Assembly: GCA_964393815.1 (NCBI GenBank)
Contig: CAYMUP010000009.1
Coordinates: forward strand, 1 to 31,011
Length of the DNA stretch: 31,011 bases
Source: JAGXIT01 sp964393815
GTDB lineage: Bacteria > Patescibacteriota > Saccharimonadia > Saccharimonadales > UBA4665
Reading direction: 5' to 3'
Shown here: positions 29,443 to 31,011 of the stretch, piece after piece
How positions within the stretch are numbered: position 1 is the stretch's first letter
How the letters are laid out: each line of letters opens with the position of its first letter
Notes under the pieces: generated by a model
What the model saw: the letters and a program-made list of their open reading frames with translations, nothing else
Databases searched by the model: none
Told to the model about the DNA's origin: nothing
Made by a program: the position numbers and the translations under genes

Positions 29443-30234
29443 ATGCAACATATCGTCTCTCAGCGTCGGTTTCGCGCCGCGTTTTTATATAGTCTAGTCT
29501 TTGCGTTACTCTTGCTGGCCGTAAGTGTGGGCTTTGCAAGCCGTACCGCCTCTGCACCGGTGACAAATACTCTTTCTCTAGCGCCCAGAAGCTCCGCGGC
29601 GGCCGGGTCAGTGTCTACGCAGACTACCCAAAAAGCTAAGTCAACTCACGCTGCCGGCAAGGCTCTTGCGCAGTCATGCACGGGCACCCCTTATGTATTG
29701 CCTGCAGCATTACCTGCCCAGACCCTTAAAAGCGGTCTGACTAGCGTTATCGATAACCCTAATTACTACGAAGTGCACGGTTTGACCATTCGTGATTTGC
29801 GAGTGGCCATAGAAGCATGCCCACTCCGAGAGAGTGCTGGCGATTACCACGCTGTAACCGCCTACAATCTGACCTGGGCGTACGACGTTTCGGCGCAGGG
29901 GAATCTCTGTACACTCAGTAACGTACGCGTTGGTCTACACGTAAATCAGCATTTGCCGCACTTTATACCCGGAGTCACAACACCTCGGTCTACTGCTAGT
30001 GAGTGGTCTGCTTACTTTAGTGGTCTTGAGGCTCACGAGCAAGGCCACATCGACCTGGACTCGCAGTATGCGGAACGGCTACTTGCAGCTTTTCGCACTG
30101 TAAGTGGTGACTGTACGACCATCGACGAACAAGCCGCAACCGTTGCTAGGAGCGTAACAACAATGCTAAACACTGCTAACGAACTGTATGACGCACGCAC
30201 CAACCACGGCGCCACCCAAGGCGCGTTGCTCTAA
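29443..30234 (+). CDS. Secreted DUF922-like putative zinc metalloprotease
   Basis: The 263-residue protein has a basic N-terminus and a hydrophobic signal segment (about 11-33, cleavage probably near ASRTASA), a Ser/Thr/Ala-rich linker (to about 75) and a C-terminal domain. The domain contains HEQGH (198-202) within EAHEQGHIDLDSQYAERLL, an HExxH zinc-binding motif with a following acidic helix as in the DUF922 family of predicted secreted proteases. Four cysteines in the exported part could form disulfides. A perfect consensus promoter and ribosome-binding site predict high expression. Protease activity is inferred from the motif; the target is unknown, with cell wall or host-cell surface possible. 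Confidence 0.8.
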   Translation: MQHIVSQRRFRAAFLYSLVFALLLLAVSVGFASRTASAPVTNTLSLAPRSSAAAGSVSTQTTQKAKSTHAAGKALAQSCTGTPYVLPAALPAQTLKSGLTSVIDNPNYYEVHGLTIRDLRVAIEACPLRESAGDYHAVTAYNLTWAYDVSAQGNLCTLSNVRVGLHVNQHLPHFIPGVTTPRSTASEWSAYFSGLEAHEQGHIDLDSQYAERLLAAFRTVSGDCTTIDEQAATVARSVTTMLNTANELYDARTNHGATQGALL

Positions 30235-30302
30235 TTTTCCTTGTCTTCCATCGTCATTTTCTATCATCTTTTTACTCTTGAGCACGACCCAAAATACCAG
30301 AC

Positions 30303-30355
30303 CAAGTGAAAAATAGCAGAATTAACAGATGACCCAAAAGAATCCCAGGTGAAAT
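30303..30355 (+). repeat. Dispersed intergenic repeat, copy H (10 bp longer)
   Basis: CAAGTGAAA at the left and ATCCCAGGTGAAAT at the right match the family, but the middle is diverged and 10 bp longer (53 bp in all), about one helical turn. It lies between the convergent DUF922-like and typA genes. Confidence 0.55.
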
Positions 30356-30402
30356 AACCCTACCTAGAGGACAGTCCTCACAAAATTACAACGGGCGATT
30401 TT

Positions 30403-31011
30403 TTACTGGTTTTTTTGGCGTTTGCGTTTGTTGGGGTCAAGTTCTTTTTTGCGGAGGCGAAGAGATTTGGGCGTGACTTCTAATAGCTCGTCGTTTTCGA
30501 TGAAATCGAGGCACTGCTCTAGGCTGAAGACGGTTGGAGGGGTAAGCTGTACGACGCCGTCAGAAGATTTGCTGCGCATGTTGGTAAGATGCTTGGCCTT
30601 ACAGACGTTTATTTCCATGTCTTCGCGGCGGTTGTTGAGCCCGACGATCTGGCCCGCATAGACCTCTACCGCTGGACCGATGAAAAGCACACCGCGGTCC
30701 TCAGCGCTCTCCAGGCTATACGGCATTGTTGTGCCGGTTTCCCAGGCGATAAGCACGCCGTTTCGGAGCTGTTCGAGCGCCGTACCAACTGGTGCATAAC
30801 CTGTGACCAGACTGTTCATAACGATGGTGCCTTTGGTGTTGGTGAGCAAAATGTTACGCATGCCGATGAGGCTGCGAGTAGGCATTTCGTAGACAAGCTT
30901 GGTAACGCCTTTGGGGCTAGCGAATTGCTCTTTGAGCGTTGCGCGGCGGGTGCCAAGTTCCATTTGCACTGTACCAACATGCTCGGCGGGCACTTCGATG
31001 ATGACTTCTTC
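30403..31011 (-). CDS. typA: Ribosome-associated GTPase TypA/BipA, C-terminal part
   Basis: The frame is open to the window's right edge, so only the last 202 residues are present. Landmarks are TKLVYEMPTRSLIGMRNILLTNTKGTIVMNSLVTGY (the PTR-LIG motif of the EF-G-like domain V), FIGPAVEVYAGQIVGLNNRREDMEINVCKAKHLTNMRS, and the C-terminal domain end with LEQCLDFIENDELLEVTPKSLRLRKKELDPNKRKR. TypA is an EF-G-like GTPase involved in ribosome assembly and stress adaptation. The GTPase domain would lie beyond base 31011. The preceding 168-bp gap holds repeat copy H and nothing else seen. Confidence 0.95.
   Translation of the reverse strand, partial: EEVIIEVPAEHVGTVQMELGTRRATLKEQFASPKGVTKLVYEMPTRSLIGMRNILLTNTKGTIVMNSLVTGYAPVGTALEQLRNGVLIAWETGTTMPYSLESAEDRGVLFIGPAVEVYAGQIVGLNNRREDMEINVCKAKHLTNMRSKSSDGVVQLTPPTVFSLEQCLDFIENDELLEVTPKSLRLRKKELDPNKRKRQKNQ

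Noticed and set aside
1..31011. tRNA genes, rRNA, CRISPR arrays, transposases
   Set aside because: No T-loop consensus in a cloverleaf context, no regularly spaced identical repeats and no transposase motifs were seen on either strand.

Overview
The window looks like a chromosomal segment of a Candidatus Saccharibacteria (TM7, CPR) genome or a close relative. This is inferred from gene style and order, not from a 16S sequence, because none is present. Coding density is high and proteins are compact. TGA is used as a stop: the two small genes between pheS and pheT end in ATGA overlaps, so code 11 fits and the Gracilibacteria code does not. Most monocistronic genes have a -10 hexamer only 6-9 nt before the start codon, so they should be transcribed leaderless or nearly so. 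Operon-internal and secreted-protein genes instead carry Shine-Dalgarno sequences.

Layout. 1-3610 (minus) holds redox and house-cleaning genes: thioredoxin reductase (cut by the window edge), a MazG-like protein, a glutaredoxin, two FKBP isomerases and a Nudix hydrolase. 3670-9730 (minus) is a tight run of pheS, a COG3323/Nif3-insert-like protein, a second MazG-like protein, pheT and an ABC exporter. 9799-11815 (minus) carries a duplicated two-gene module: a secreted helical protein followed by an 83-residue single-pass protein, twice. 11931-16059 (plus) has yajQ, a GH63/MGH1-like glycosidase, uppP and small unknown genes. 16258-19383 has rmuC, a ZIP transporter divergent from a Fur/Zur-type regulator, and small genes. 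19638-23528 has a 42-residue ORF, an alpha/beta hydrolase, a membrane protein and a CPA2 antiporter. 23919-27004 is a queuosine group (queA, tgt, yhhQ). 27016-31011 has a DUF475/TerC-like protein, a CorA transporter, a secreted DUF922-like putative metalloprotease with a consensus promoter, and the C-terminal part of typA/bipA.

The most notable features not explained by genes are: (1) a dispersed intergenic repeat, in eight copies, mostly exactly 43 bp with fixed internal boxes; (2) the duplicated secreted/membrane module, whose 83-residue partner has a pilin-like N-terminus; (3) the leaderless promoter architecture; (4) a roughly 140-nt potentially structured segment upstream of queA; (5) a REPIN-like pair of inverted arms. 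No tRNA, rRNA, CRISPR array or transposase gene was seen.
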